A stretch of 64,000 bases of DNA, taken from Strongylocentrotus droebachiensis (taxonomy: Eukaryota > Echinodermata > Echinoidea > Camarodonta > Strongylocentrotidae). This document shows, piece by piece, positions 35,001 through 44,974 of the stretch (the stretch's first letter is position 1; every line of letters starts with the position of its first letter). The notes below the pieces were generated by a model. It was not told the DNA's origin. It saw only the letters and a list, made by a program, of their open reading frames with translations, and did no database searches. The DNA is taken from NCBI GenBank assembly GCA_035222895.1, contig JAVYIG010001826.1, positions 144,001 to 208,000 of the forward strand. Direction: 5' to 3'. A program made the position numbers and the translations under genes.

Positions 35001-35178
35001 TCATTCTGGAAATATAATTTTTTTTTTACTTGCAGGAAAAGCACATTGCAGAATGAGTAGAGAACACTTACTTTTCTGTTAGTCTGTCAACGTAGGGTTT
35101 CCTTAGATGCCTCTCTATAAGCCGGGCGATGATGGCAAAGGCAAGTATGGCTGCAGCACAGTAGATCAAGCAACACAT
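25851..35178 (-). CDS. Short-chain dehydrogenase/reductase, SDR9C type (retinol / 17-beta-hydroxysteroid dehydrogenase-like), five exons
   Basis: Coding exons, joined on the minus strand, are 35178-35072, 31251-31025, 29256-28998, 27263-27094 and 26074-25851. They total 987 nt, giving 328 residues plus stop, the usual length for this family. All junctions are GT-AG and phases match. Residues 2-20 form an N-terminal membrane anchor followed by basic residues. The cofactor motif TGCDSGFG is at 41-48, NNAG at 118-121, and the catalytic tetrad is N144, S171, Y183 (YAVSK) and K187. IEPGFFRT follows in exon 4 and the W-D-AKYIW.PLSYLP segment in exon 5. The family oxidises or reduces retinoids and 3- or 17-hydroxysteroids with NAD(H) at the ER membrane. 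The exact substrate (RDH, DHRS9 or HSD17B6-like) cannot be told from the sequence. The first 155 bp of exon 3 have two extra upstream tandem copies. Confidence 0.88.
26200..27060. repeat. Intron 4: ATTTGGTCTAAT palindromic repeat, interrupted by a MITE
   Basis: ATTTGGTCTAAT and its complement (ATTAGTCTAAATGG, GGTCATTAGATC) recur across 26230-26600 and again after 27017 (AGTAGACAAACAGGTTG, TAGACCAAACAGCC). The gap is the element at 26615-27016. The words mirror each other around 26340-26450. Confidence 0.65.
26615..27016. mobile_element. 402-bp MITE with CAGAGCTG(C/T)CAACC ends
   Basis: CAGAGCTGCCAACC at 26615 mirrors GGTTGACAGCTCTG ending at 27016. A second inner pair is AAAAAAGGAA near 26639 versus a row of AAAAAACGTAAT words near 26975-27000. 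No clear target duplication is seen. It interrupts the ATTTGGTCTAAT repeat. Confidence 0.6.
27094..27263 (-). CDS. SDR gene exon 4
   Basis: 170 bp; acceptor TCCTTTGCAG, donor GTAAGTTTC. It encodes REAKMFHYGINIAIIEPGFF then RTLISSKNNF and the helical TPERKSEFIEEGFQK. The IEPGFFRT motif is typical of SDR9C enzymes. Confidence 0.87.
27206..27560. repeat. Tandem, degenerate copies of the exon 4 acceptor region
   Basis: The exon 4 start and its acceptor (27213-27272, plus-strand words GTTCTATAATGGCTA and TTCTCTCCTGCA) recur at 27361-27425 (GTTCTATCATGGCTAC, TTTCTCTCCTGCAT). A weaker copy is at about 27500-27540 (CTCCTCTCCTGCACC). Spacing is close to 148 bp, and the intronic segment between copies (GATCTAG, ATGGTTCATCTAT) is repeated too. 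Confidence 0.7.
27561..28997. other. SDR intron 3 remainder
   Basis: AT-rich, with no supported gene. Short ORFs at 27817-28095 and 28527-28760 show no family features. Confidence 0.5.
28998..29256 (-). CDS. SDR gene exon 3 (catalytic exon)
   Basis: 259 bp; acceptor TAATTCCAACAG, donor GTATGTCC. It encodes LWGLVNNAGISVACG, the N144 segment VLDVNILGLMD, the serine segment RIVNVASMEGRFALP and the YAVSKFGVEAFSDSVR active-site helix. This is the complete copy of an exon whose first 155 bp are repeated twice more upstream. Confidence 0.9.
29295..29452 (-). pseudogene. Extra partial copy of SDR exon 3 (copy B)
   Basis: The acceptor is intact (GAACAG before GTCTGTGGGG) and the frame is open through VNNAGISVACGLQEW and VTFFIPLVRKAK. 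It has a 3-bp insertion (one extra residue) relative to the full exon. It then runs into duplicated intron and meets a stop within about four codons. It lacks the S171/Y183/K187 half and any obvious donor. Confidence 0.82.
29491..29645 (-). pseudogene. Extra partial copy of SDR exon 3 (copy C)
   Basis: This is the most upstream of the three copies in gene orientation. Its acceptor (CAATTCCAACAG) and its frame through FLPLVRKAK are intact, with one coding change near CKTFL. Like copy B, it stops within a few codons after the unit junction. Confidence 0.82.
29875..29941. repeat. GTGGTCTTTATA family repeat, copy 2
   Basis: GACCACTATGAACAGGTGG and CCTTTATAGAAAGGTGG are the shared words. Short and diverged. 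Confidence 0.5.
30508..30620. repeat. GTGGTCTTTATA family repeat, copy 3
   Basis: It begins CAGTAAAACCTGTCTATGAA. GACCACCCAAGGGAGAC is followed by AGTGGTCTTTATAGGCAGG and the closing ACATGTTTCAATGAGAAACC, as in copy 1 at 11627-11797 (there partly in the opposite orientation). Confidence 0.62.
30808..30944. mobile_element. TTTCACAAAGCC hairpin MITE in SDR intron 2
   Basis: TTTCACAAAGCC and AATGACAAATGAC on the left mirror GTCACTGATGACAAG and TTTTGTGAGATG on the right. The centre (CTGATAACCAATCAGAAGCAA) is shared with the copy at 52789-52940. A C run of about 20 nt follows. Confidence 0.75.
31025..31251 (-). CDS. SDR gene exon 2 (cofactor-binding exon)
   Basis: 227 bp; acceptor TTTGTCTTTCAG, donor GTATGGGA. 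It encodes YVLITGCDSGFGKLLVKQLD, then VHVFAGCLTPKGAEEI and the TLVLDVTKHEHIEAAL strand. TGxxxGxG and the LDVT segment define the Rossmann fold. Confidence 0.9.
33554..33684. mobile_element. 131-bp GGGCCCCGTCTTACAAAG hairpin MITE
   Basis: CAGGGCCCCGTCTTACAAAG at 33554 and its near-perfect complement ending at 33684 form the arms. Inner words TTGCGATTGATATCAATC and TTGCGATTGATTTGGATC also mirror. It is related to the outer element at 53486-54744 in calpain-7 intron 7. Confidence 0.82.
34260..34511. mobile_element. 252-bp MITE, second copy of the GAGGAGCTTAATTCC family
   Basis: It has the same ends as 9406-9643 and the reverse internal orientation. ATAT flanks both sides (34256-34259, 34512-34515). 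The pair shows a 4-bp, A/T-rich target preference. Confidence 0.78.
35072..35178 (-). CDS. SDR gene exon 1 (start codon and membrane anchor)
   Basis: ATG at 35178-35176 opens MCCLIYCAAAILAFAIIARL, a single hydrophobic helix followed by basic residues (ERHLRK), typical of an ER signal-anchor. The donor is GTAAGT. The first codon of exon 2 completes TEK-YVLITG, the expected join. Confidence 0.85.
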
Positions 35179-36064
35179 GACGAATCAACATTGGCAAAGA
35201 GATGAACGGATGAAGCACCAATACAGCCTTTCAGATCTTCAGATCTTTAGAGAAGAAATGTAAAAGATCAAACAGGTTCAGTATAGGGTGATGAATTAAA
35301 AATGAAAACAGTAATATTGGCTAGAAGGCATTTAGGGATATCTGCATGAATCACATGTATTGGGTGATGATATAAGCAAAGTTGAAATCAAAGTAACGTC
35401 TGGGTGTTTCACTGCGATTTGCAGAGTTCAGAAAACTATTTCCACAAACACAAGAAAAATGCGGTTAAGAAGACTTGCAGGCATCAAGAATCATTTGGAG
35501 AAACTAGTGTGGGCACCCTCTGCAGCCTATTCCTCTCTGGACAATCATATGTCCATCTTTAACTAGATAGTTCAGATGCATACAGTACACTGAACAAACA
35601 AGGAGCTCAAAATATAGAAGTACCTTGACAAAATGAATGTTTTGTCTTCCCCAAGTTTTAACTAGGATTTCAACAACAATCCTTTGAATGCAACTGTACA
35701 GAGTGAAGCTCTTCTCCTATAGGATGTTACTACTACAAGTGGCTGCATATCAAATGATAAACTGGCCTACTATTGCCTCCCTCAACTCACCAGCTCAATT
35801 ACTGGAGATATAACTCACATTGGCTGGATGCAGACGGATGGACAGTTGATCTGGTGTAAATTCTCCTTCCTTCCTTTTTGATGGGAGTCCTCGGGGTCAA
35901 TGCTCTCAGGTCAAATGGTATTACACTCAAAGCCAACACACCCACACTCATCGGCTGGCTGGTCTAATCAGTCATCAGGTCGCCACTGACCATGGCAACC
36001 TTTCACAAGTCATCAGGGGCTTGGGTTAGGATCCTGGAAATATAAGTGAGAGAGAGAGATACTC
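35179..36064. promoter_or_regulatory. 5' flank of the SDR gene
   Basis: This is the sequence directly upstream of the start codon and must hold the 5' UTR and probably the promoter. No TATA box or other element can be assigned confidently. It is bounded upstream by the 36065-36576 MITE. Confidence 0.35.
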
Positions 36065-36576
36065 TTTTCACACTGGTTTTGCTTAACCCCGTACTTTGCT
36101 TAGCCCCGTACTATCCTTAACCCCGGACTATTTTTTTGGCTTTTCACACTCGCTGTTTTTAGTCCCGTACTAGCGCCTATTCCGGAATAAGAAAATTCCC
36201 GCTGTTCTCACTGCATTTCGTTAACCCCGGATATCGTGTATGTTATGATTGGACATACTTCGCATCTGGCCAGCTGCGATACGCTCCATTGCGTAGTACC
36301 GGACTATTTTTCGTTTCTGTTCTCATTCATTTGCTTAGCACCGCAATTGCGGGGTTAGCAGGAGTTAGCACCACAATTGCGGAGTTAACCCTGCTATTTT
36401 GCAGGGTTAGTTAACCCCGTACTATAGGTGGGGTTAGCCAACTTTAGCCCACTTTGGTAAAAACCAGTCTGAACAGAAAGTGGAATAGGCTTAACCCCGT
36501 ACTATAGGTGGGGCTAAGACCCCCCCTTAACCCCACCTATAGTACGGGGTTAAGCAAAATATTGCCAGTGTGAAAA
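36065..36576. mobile_element. 512-bp MITE with TTTTCACACTGG ends and TTAACCCCGTACT words
   Basis: TTTTCACACTGG and TTGCTTAACCCCGTACT on the left mirror AGTACGGGGTTAAGC and CAGTGTGAAAA on the right. TAACCCCGTACTATAGGTGG recurs in both directions inside (36411, 36491, 36533). No clear target duplication. Confidence 0.72.
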
Positions 36577-36581
36577 CAGTA

Positions 36582-37374
36582 AAAGAGAGGGGGGAGAGAG
36601 AGGGGGGGAGAGAGAGGGGGAGGGGGAGAGAGGGAGGGGGAGGGGGATAGAGGAGGGGGAGAGAGGAAGAGAGGGGGAATAGAGGGAAAGAGAGGAAGGG
36701 GAAGGGGAGAAAGAGAGATAGAGACAGGAGGGGAGGGGAGAGGGGAGGGGAGAGGGGAGGGGAGAGGGGAGGGGAGGGGAGAGGGGCAGGAAAAGAGAGA
36801 GGGAGGGAACGGAAAAGAAAGAAATAAGGGATGGAGAGTGAGGGAGGGAAAAGGGGAGCAAAAAAGGTAGAGAAAAGTGGAGGGAAAACGGGAGGAAAAG
36901 ATTTAGGGAAAGGGGGAGGGAAAGGGGGAGGAAAGGGGGAGGAAAAGGAGGAAAAGGGGGAAAAGGGGGAAAAGGGGGAGGAAAAAGGGGAAAAGGGGGA
37001 GGAAAAAGGGGAAAAGGGGGAGGAAAAAGGGGAAAAGGGGGAGGAAAAGAGGAAAAAGGGGGAGGAAAAACAGAAAAACGGAAGAGAGAGGGGAGAAAGA
37101 GAGAGAGGGGAAAAAGAGAGAGAGGGGAAAAAGAGAGAGAGGGGGAGAGGCGGAGAGAGGGGCAGGGCGTTGGGGCGAGAAAGGGGAGGGGAGAAGGAAA
37201 GAAGGGGAGAAATGAGGCGAGAGGGGGAGAGGCGAGAGGGGGAGGGGAGAGAGGGAGGGGAAGAGAAGGTGGGAAGAGGGAGAGGGCCAGAGGCGGACGG
37301 AGGAGAAGAGGGAGAGATAAAAAGAGACAAAGAGAAAGAGAAAAAGAGGATGAGAGGGAGAAGGAAGAATGCAT
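36582..37374. repeat. 790-bp polypurine (plus strand) / polypyrimidine tract
   Basis: Nearly every base is A or G, with only scattered pyrimidines. GGGGAGGGGAGA-type units (36728-36785) and a GGGGGAGGAAAAAGGGGAAA array (36930-37060) form sub-repeats. The overlapping 180-270-codon ORFs on both strands (all Gly/Glu/Lys or Ser/Pro/Phe) are composition artefacts. Such tracts can adopt triplex (H-DNA) structures. Confidence 0.92.
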
Positions 37375-38791
37375 TTAGTTAAAGTACAAGCATGGTGGTA
37401 TGATCAATAAGTGGAGGGCTCAAGTAAAGGTTATCCAGAGGTCTGGATATCCAATAATACCAACACCACCCAAGCACATCAGACCACACAAAGCCGTCAT
37501 CAACATTTCATAATTCGCTTGAGGTGATGGAGAGTTCACCTGGAACAAATTCATAATAAGGCTTCCAAACTTCTTTTTTCATTTCTAGAAATGCAACATT
37601 ACATAAACATCTATATCCAAATTAAATTGAAAATACACTGACCATGTTGCAATGCTCAGTTACAGTACATGTGTATGCATTCATTTATTGCGTTCAAAAG
37701 CTACATGCACGTACATTGTCGACTGTATTTAAAGTCTCCTATTGGCCTGAATAAATTTGAATGATTCAATACACATTTACTAGATTTTGTAATTTTCTTA
37801 AGTATGTGAACAATTTATTACTGTAAACGCTGTTATATTTTAGGCTGAGCAACCCCAAAACTTATTTGCTACCGGTAGTTCTTAAATTCGGGTTGCATGC
37901 AATTCAGCCCGTTCAAAACATGCATCAGAAGTCATGGTTATATTTTTGCAAGTTCTAAAATTCGAGCTTGCCGATCTGAGCGCGAAATCTACTAAAAATG
38001 AATGTACCATGAACTTTTTAAACTTTTACAGTAGTCCCGATTTATGTTTTTTGATAATGTGTCAATAAAAGCTTATACGTCTAAAATAATCAACAAGGAG
38101 CCCTAATTCAACCAGACCACATTTCATTAAGTAACGATAAACACAAAAAACATCAGATTTACGAGGGGGTATGAACAATTGTTATTAACTTAACTGTACA
38201 GTACATGTAATGTAACTGCAATTAGCTACTAATCAACATGTCATCTAGAACAGCATGGTTTGGTTTAATCATGGCCCCTTTTGGGGCTGATTTATTGACG
38301 GGATTTCTATTTATTAATTTCAGATACACTGTACACAAGTGACTAACCCACAATTATTGAAATACAAAGTCTACCAACTTGTTCGATTACAAAAAGCAAA
38401 TCTATTGATAAACTTAGGCCTATCCAGAATCACCATACACCCACCATGACATGAAAGGTGGATAACCGATTCACTTTTAAGTTTAAACTGTAGTTAGATT
38501 ACTAATTGTTCTTACTTAATAGGAGTAGAAGTTCAGCTAGAGTGCCAAACACATTTATCATTGAGTGATGCAATAATTTTACCGACAAAGGCCTAAGGGG
38601 CCACAATTGCCCAAGTCTTCCTTACATGTACACTACATGTACGTGTTGGGTGGGATTCAAAGGTACCAAGAAGGCATTACCATTGTAGTTTGTACTTGTA
38701 AAATATAAATGTAGGAACAAGCCTAATTGTCCATGGGGGGGGGGGGGATTTTTTTTAATTTAAAAAAAAAACAAGGGAAACGCTCTCGGCG
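37375..38791. other. Intergenic, nothing recognised
   Basis: AT-rich. A G run at 38737-38749 is preceded by AATTGTCCATGG, the same words that reappear beyond 40300, suggesting that the element at 38792-40181 is inserted into an older ATTGTCC/G-run repeat. Confidence 0.45.
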
Positions 38792-40181
38792 GTCTCGCCT
38801 GCATAACGCAATTCAATATGATAAACCAGAACGTCAATGACGTACATTGTAGTGCTCATCCGCATCTCGCAACAACAAATATCGTGGTACACTTTTGAAC
38901 TGGTCAAAAAATAAAAATGTGATGCCCTTGAAGGGACATAATTTCATTTCATTTGCATAAAGTACCATAAATAATCAATGGAGCAAAATCTCAAAATTCT
39001 GTGTAGAATTTTAGTGTTCCAAATTTAGCTCTACCAGATAAGGCAAACCAAATCAAAATCGGTCAAGAAATGAGGGAGAAGAAGCAATTTTTGTTATTTT
39101 TTGAATAAATTTGCAAAAATTACCATAATTAATTAATGGAGAACAATTTCAAAATTCTGTGTAGACCTTTAGTGTACCAAAGTTAGCTCTACGATATAAA
39201 GCAAACCAAATCAAAATCGGTCGAAATATGAAGGAGAAGAAGCATTTTTTGTGATTTTTAAATTATTTTTGGAATAAATTTGCATTATTATCATAATTAA
39301 TCAATGGGAGTAAAATCTCAAAATTCTGTGTAGAACTTTAGTGTTCCAAATTTAGCTCTACCAGATAAGGCAAACCAAATCAAAATCGGTCAAGAAATGA
39401 GGGAGAAGAAGCAATTTTTGTTATTTTTGGAAAAAATTTGCATAAATTACCATTATTAATTAATGGAGAACAATTTCAAAATTCGGTGTAGAAGTTTAGT
39501 GTACCAAAGTTAGCTCTACCAGATAAAGCAAACCAAATCAAAATCGGTCGAGAAATGAAGGAGAAGAAGCATTTTTTGTGATTTCAAATAAATTTGCATA
39601 AATTAGCATAGATAATGAATTTCACGATTCTGTGTACAAGTTTTAAATCCCCCTCCTAGCCCTATCATATGAAACAATCAGAATCAAAATCGGTTGAAAA
39701 ATAACGAAGCATTTTGAAAATCTTGATGATGATGCCACAACATAGTCCAAGTCTGTTGACCTGAAATGACCTTTGACCTTGACTTTGTAATCTGAAATTC
39801 TACTCACATGATTGGGGATACTTGATTACCCTATAGTCCAAGTTTCATTGACTCAGAACTTATAGTTTAAAAATTATATCAAAAATTCAAAAACTTAACC
39901 TTAGGTTAAGTTTTCGATGATGATGCTACAACATAGTCCAAGTCTGTTGACCTGAAATGACCTTTGACCTTGACTTTGTGATCTGAAATTCTACTCACAT
40001 GATTGGGGATACTTGATTACCCTATAATCCAAGTTTCATTGACTAAGAACCTATACTTTAAAAATGATATCAAAAATTCAAAAACTTAACCTTAGGTTAA
40101 GTTTTTGATGTTGACGCCGTCGCCGTCGCCGTCACCGGAAAAGCGGCGCCTATGTCTCGCTTTTTGCTACGCAGGCGAGAC
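38792..40181. mobile_element. 1.4-kb composite element with GTCTCGCCTGC ends and two internal tandem arrays
   Basis: GTCTCGCCTGC at 38792 and GCAGGCGAGAC ending at 40181 form short inverted ends. Inside is a tandem array of about 160-bp units (38985-39640; AAATTCTGTGTAGAA, TTAGCTCTACCAGATAA, AATCAAAATCGGTCAAG). Next comes a duplicated 195-bp block (39722-39916 and 39917-40110; CATAGTCCAAGTCTGTTGAC, GACCTTTGACCTTGAC). A GC-rich end GCCGTCGCCGTCGCCGTC precedes the right terminus. Confidence 0.75.
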
Positions 40182-40335
40182 AAAAATATATATATATATA
40201 TAATTTTTTTTTTTTTTTTTGGGGGGGGGGGGGGAATAATTGTCCTCGGGGAGGGGGGTGGTTCTCCTTGGGGGGTAATTTTCCGGGGGGGGGGGGGGGT
40301 GATTGTCCATGGATTAATTGTCCTGATACGGCCCC
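40182..40335. repeat. TA, T and G homopolymer cluster with ATTGTCC words
   Basis: TATATATA, a T run and several G runs alternate with AATTGTCC, AATTTTCC and GATTGTCCATGG. It forms the right half of an older repeat split by the 38792-40181 element. Confidence 0.55.
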
Positions 40336-41184
40336 AGAGACTGACAGACCTAGGCTCTGCTCAAGGCTTTTATGAAGTGTCGTAAAGTGTCAAATTAGAG
40401 TCTGTGCCTGCACTCCCTGCAGACTACATTGTAACATTGTGCGCGTTCTTCTCATAGGTCGAATAGCGGAGCGGGTGGTCTAATTACACATCTTTTTACT
40501 ACATGAAGAGGCCTAATTCAAGACCTAAAATAACTCAACATTCAATTTTCATAAATAAACTACACAAAAGAAGGATCATATTCATCATATCTACAAGTTT
40601 GGATTATTAACAAAGAAGGACCAAAACAGGTTACAACTAGTACAAGTGAAAAGTCAAAACAGAATGCAAAATCATCATTGAAAAAAACGATGAGAGGAAA
40701 GTACATGAACTAGATACAAACAATCTCAATTGTTACTGTACCTTTCTCTATTCAGACGGCCAACACTCTCTCTACTTTCAAAACTGGGCTTAAAACTCAC
40801 CTGATGCTCAATGCATATTGTTAAATTTCAATGTTCTTTTTATACAATGCATGCAAAACAAACAATAACACTGTGTCACATTGTATATACCTTGGCACCA
40901 TGAACTTGTATGATCTAATGCAAGTTAACATTTAATATTTCTTTAATCTTAAGTATGTTGAATATTAATTTAAATTATTTGTATGCGCCTTGAGCATCTT
41001 TAGAGATGGATATGTTGCGCTTTATAAATATTGTTATTATTATTATTATTTAAAGACCTTTTCACATTCTGAAAATCCCACTCTCAAAGTTTTGCCTAGT
41101 CCCATAGTATCTGCGGCCTCTGGGGGGCTAAGCTAACAAGGGAGGACTTAGCACTGGCAATAGTACAGGGGGGGGGGGGGGACG
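40336..41184. other. Intergenic with a SINE/LINE-type tail at 40985-41055
   Basis: GCGCCTTGAGCATCTTTAGAG then GCGCTTTATAAATATTG and ATTATTATT resemble the 3' tails of tRNA-derived SINEs in this window. A G run at 41169-41181 follows. No gene. Confidence 0.5.
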
Positions 41185-41470
41185 GACGTTTCACAACGAC
41201 TAAGATCGACTTCAAGTTGGAGTTGACTATTGCAGGTCATTCATGCCAGTGGTTGCTCTCACCATTGGTCTCTAAATTATGATCTTTAAATAATATTTTT
41301 TTCTTCAATAATGAACAGGTAAATTTACTAAATTCTGTAGATTTGTGACCATGATTTGTATGTCCCTTGAGAAGCTAATGCCAAGAATGGTTAGAGGAAC
41401 TAGTGGCATGAACGTCCTGCCATAGTTAAGTCCAACTTTAAGTCAATCTTAGCCATTGTGAAACACCCCC
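41185..41470. mobile_element. GTTTCACAACGACTAAG hairpin MITE, intact copy
   Basis: GTTTCACAACGACTAAGATC at the left mirrors GTCAATCTTAGCCATTGTG at the right. AAGTTGGAGTTGACTATTGC mirrors CATAGTTAAGTCCAACTTT. It is the uninterrupted relative of 25001-25460 and resembles 61048-61346. Confidence 0.72.
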
Positions 41471-42200
41471 CCCCCCCCTTGACTACCTTTCACCAGAGAT
41501 GTTCCATGTCTCTCCTGTCACAATAGCCCACTTCACTTTCACAAAACTGGCTTGCCCCACTGCTAATACAGGATCATATACAGGGTGTACATGTAAAATA
41601 CATGATCCTGGAAAAGGGTTAGCAACTTTAATAGCACCACCTTCTGTGGGGCTACAAATTACCCATAGGAGGAGGGGCAAAAAGCTATTACATGTATGTG
41701 TCAATATGGGGAAGGGTTTCGTTAATTCATCCATTTATCCATTATAATTTAGGTAAATTACATTGGGAAGGTACAGTACATGTAAAATTGTATATGAAAC
41801 ATAGAAAAGGTCATAGAGAAGTTCATAGACAAGCAAGATAGAAGGGCCTGCACATACAGTATCATTACACTGATTTTGACATCCAGCTTACAATCAAAGA
41901 AAACGCAAAATCAGCTCTGCTCATCGCTTACCAAAACACACTATTTTCTTTCACTAGAGGTCTGTTGAATTGACCTACAACTGTTTAAGTATTTGATTAT
42001 TTAACTGGGCATGAATCCAGATATCCAGACATCAACAATCATTCTAACAGGCTTCTAGTTATCGCAGTCAGTATGAGATCACTATCGCCCAGGCATGTTA
42101 CATTGCTAGGCCAGTGCAGACTAAACAAAATGAAGTGCATCTAAAGGGTTTATATTAGTAATGTACTATTGTAAGTACATATTGCAGCTAGCTCTGATCA
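41471..42200. other. Intergenic, nothing recognised
   Basis: Short mirrored ORFs at 41483-41747 show no family features. Confidence 0.4.
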
Positions 42201-42204
42201 TGAA

Positions 42205-42600
42205 AGATAAAGACCAGTTCTGGTCACGTGATTGCATTGTGAAAGAAACGTTGTGGAATCGATCAGAAAAGGTTGATCATCTAGAATATAAGTATTGGTG
42301 TGTACTGCAAGGTTCTGGAATCATCAAAATGATAAGAAATTTGGCCCAGTCTTGGTAAAGTTACAAGCACTGTACACAGAAAGATGTATATGGGACTACG
42401 GGACACGTCTCTATCAGGTTCAAATAGATATAATAATTTTACCAAATATATTAATTACTCCAGTAGTAGGCGGTTTCTCTGCAAAATTTGTATCATCACG
42501 TATTAGTCAAAACATATTCTTTCACATGATTGGTAATAAGAGCTTCCATTTCATTTTTTGAGAGGGGGGGGGGGGGCGTTTCCAAAACTGATCTATACCT
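42205..42600. mobile_element. 396-bp TTAA-type MITE (family A, copy 2)
   Basis: It starts AGATAAAGACCAGTTCTGG after TGAA (a mutated TTAA, 42201-42204). It ends with the complement of AGGTATAGATCAGTTTTGG before TTAA (42601-42604). It is opposite in orientation to the 20179-20519 copy. Confidence 0.8.
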
Positions 42601-43268
42601 TTAAAAACAAGTCAACAAACATCAACAAGCATTCACTATTAGAAAATCCTCATTTCACAGCCATAAATATTGACAAAATTACATCAAATTCCAAAATGAA
42701 AATTATCTTAAAAGATTGATTGAAATCAACCCTTGAAAAAAGCGGGCCAGGGCGCAAATTTGCGCTGTCAGTGTGTTTGGTACGGTTTTACATTGCCATT
42801 GCGCTCTCTGCTGAAGCAGGCCCTCTCTCACTTAAATACGAAGCCACTGGAGCGGCTCGGCCAATGAGAGAGAGCGCAAACTCACTGTACAGCGCTCAAT
42901 GCAGAAGTTCTGTGTGGAGCATCATTGCGGAAGTTCTGTGTGGAGCTTTTTCCGTTTTTCGCATTGCCAACTAGCATATCATATTTAAAGCAGACAATAG
43001 ATCTACTTATTTTTTAGGACGCGATGTGTCCACGTTTACGAGGATATCCTCGTTCATGCGGACGATCCTCATTTTCTGACCAGCGCCCCCTACTAGTACT
43101 GGATGAGTACCACCACCAGTGCCGTGGCGGTGCGAAAGCACGTCACATTTGACATTTGTATTTTTTATATTTGGCTCTCCACACTCACGGGGGTAGATCT
43201 AGGCTTGGTGATATCAAAATCATATTTTATATATCACTAGATTCTAAGCAGCTAAGGCCATTGAACAT
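42601..43268. other. Intergenic; 18-bp direct repeat
   Basis: GAAGTTCTGTGTGGAGC occurs twice near 42904 and 42930. TTTACGAGGATATCCTCG at 43034-43053 is a short palindrome. No gene is supported. Confidence 0.4.
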
Positions 43269-44321
43269 CTGGGGCCCGTTCCTACAAACCGTCATAAGTC
43301 TAACTTCTTGACTAAATCAGCGTTAGTGAGCAACTTGTCCGCTACGTGTTTCACCAAGCCCTCTTTGCCAAGATCAACGACAACATCCTGACTAAGGACT
43401 TATGACGCCTCTGACACCGTCGTATCTCTGTCATAACTATTTAGTCGATGGGCAGCGCCATCACATGTCATTTATTGGGTAGACTATGGCTGGCAAAAAA
43501 GGACAATAAATCTTCCAACTATGATTTTTCAACACATTCACTTAAACAGTGAGTTATCGTTTTTTGTATTTGATAATCTTATGAAAATATGCCATGTTTG
43601 TATTTAAGGATTTTCTCACTTAAATAAACTGATTATACACCTTTATTTCCACATTGTAAACTCGTCGAAGGGATATGTATTTTGCCACGGCAGGCAAGCC
43701 ATAGTTTGAAGTGTATTCTTTAGTTTTCAGACCCATATTGCTTTCGAGATAAATTCTATCTTCAAATGTGTAAAATGAATAGTTTAAAACATGTTTTTTT
43801 AACGTTTTGAATGTTAAAGTTTTGTTATTTGATTATTCAACTGACACCTAAAACATTGGACACAAACTTTATTACATCGTATTTTTCTAAGAATAATATA
43901 TTGGTGTATTTTTATAAACTATCAAACGAAAATATCCGGGGGGTACCCATCTCAAGAACTAAACTGATTCACCGGTCATGTAATGAAATATTCACAATTA
44001 TATTTTACAAGTACTTCTATCGTATAATCTACACAAATTCGGTAGTATATTGCATCTCTTATTTCTTGGTATCATTTTCAATCTTTTTTATTACTAATTC
44101 ATTTCAATAATTGCATTTCCCCTAATATTAATTTTGTAATAATCCGGTGGTATTGTGACTAAGGCTAAGTCTCGGCTCCTATTCTCGCCGATAGTATCGA
44201 TCTCACGAGATACTAGCTAGTAAGCTCTTCGTGAAACGGTTTAGGAAGATCAGAGACATCTCCGTAGCTGGCGGATAAAGTTATGACTGTCTTGTCGTTG
44301 GTTTCTAGGAACGAGCCCCAG
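43269..44321. mobile_element. 1.05-kb element with CTGGGGCCCGTTCCTA ends
   Basis: CTGGGGCCCGTTCCTACAAACC at the left mirrors GGTTTCTAGGAACGAGCCCC at the right, and inner GTCATAAG/CTTATGAC words mirror too. The left end resembles the small hairpin at 55090-55228. The 99-codon ORF at 43811-44110 is AT-rich and shows no recognised domain. Confidence 0.62.
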
Positions 44322-44974
44322 AATGCTAATCGCGATGCCCGAGCGATGGCAATTTACATTAGCCCGGGCCCGCGCCCGCGCCCGCCCCAATCCGGCCGTG
44401 TGCCAAGTTTGGCAGACGCCTCCTCAAAACAGTCACAGGCAGGACCTGCGCCTCCAATGCAGAGCGCCTTGACAAAGTCAAATATACGCCAAATATACAG
44501 AGGACAGAGCGCAGATCAACGGCAAAGCAAAGCGAGCGCAAACGCAAATACAAATATTGGTCATAAGTTTTCATGCACATCATTCGAGCTCTCCATTCAC
44601 CACACACCTACCTGATGAATAAATCTTGAAAAACTTGGCTGCAATCCGTTAAGAAAACCTAAAAATGGTTACGAATCACCACAGAAAAGTGCAAAATAGA
44701 CAATTGTCGTCTATACCTCTGTTATGACCTTTGACCAATTACTATTATCCGTCCGTGCTGATAACGACGCGTTCTCAAACTAGACGCACGCGCACGCGCG
44801 AGTGTCTTGAACACAGGTCTTGAACAGCACCCCCCCCCCCCCAAAAAAAAAATTGTAGAAGGGGGCTGGGGCATCAATGGATACTATTTCCATAGCATGT
44901 AAAAGACACCCGATTTTCAAATTACCCCTTTCATTATCTTGCAAATTAACATGTTATGGGTAGTGCTCTGAACA
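44322..44974. other. Intergenic
   Basis: A GC-rich GGCCCGCGCCCGCGCCCGCC patch lies at 44364-44386 and a C/A run at 44830-44851. The ORF at 44283-44615 spans the element end and is not convincing. Confidence 0.4.

Larger units (their letters stand above)
31252..35071. other. SDR intron 1 (3.8 kb)
   Basis: It contains a 20-nt C run near 31433-31453, AAC repeats near 32375-32410, a G run at 33710-33728 and two MITEs (listed separately). The remainder is AT-rich with no gene signal. Confidence 0.6.

Noticed and set aside
36527-37382. Long ORFs of 180-274 codons on both strands
   Set aside because: They are produced by the polypurine tract (only Gly/Glu/Lys or Ser/Pro/Phe/Leu) and overlap on opposite strands.
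44283-44615. 110-codon ORF with proline-rich start
   Set aside because: It begins inside the end of the 43269-44321 element and crosses its boundary. There is no family similarity and no splice context.
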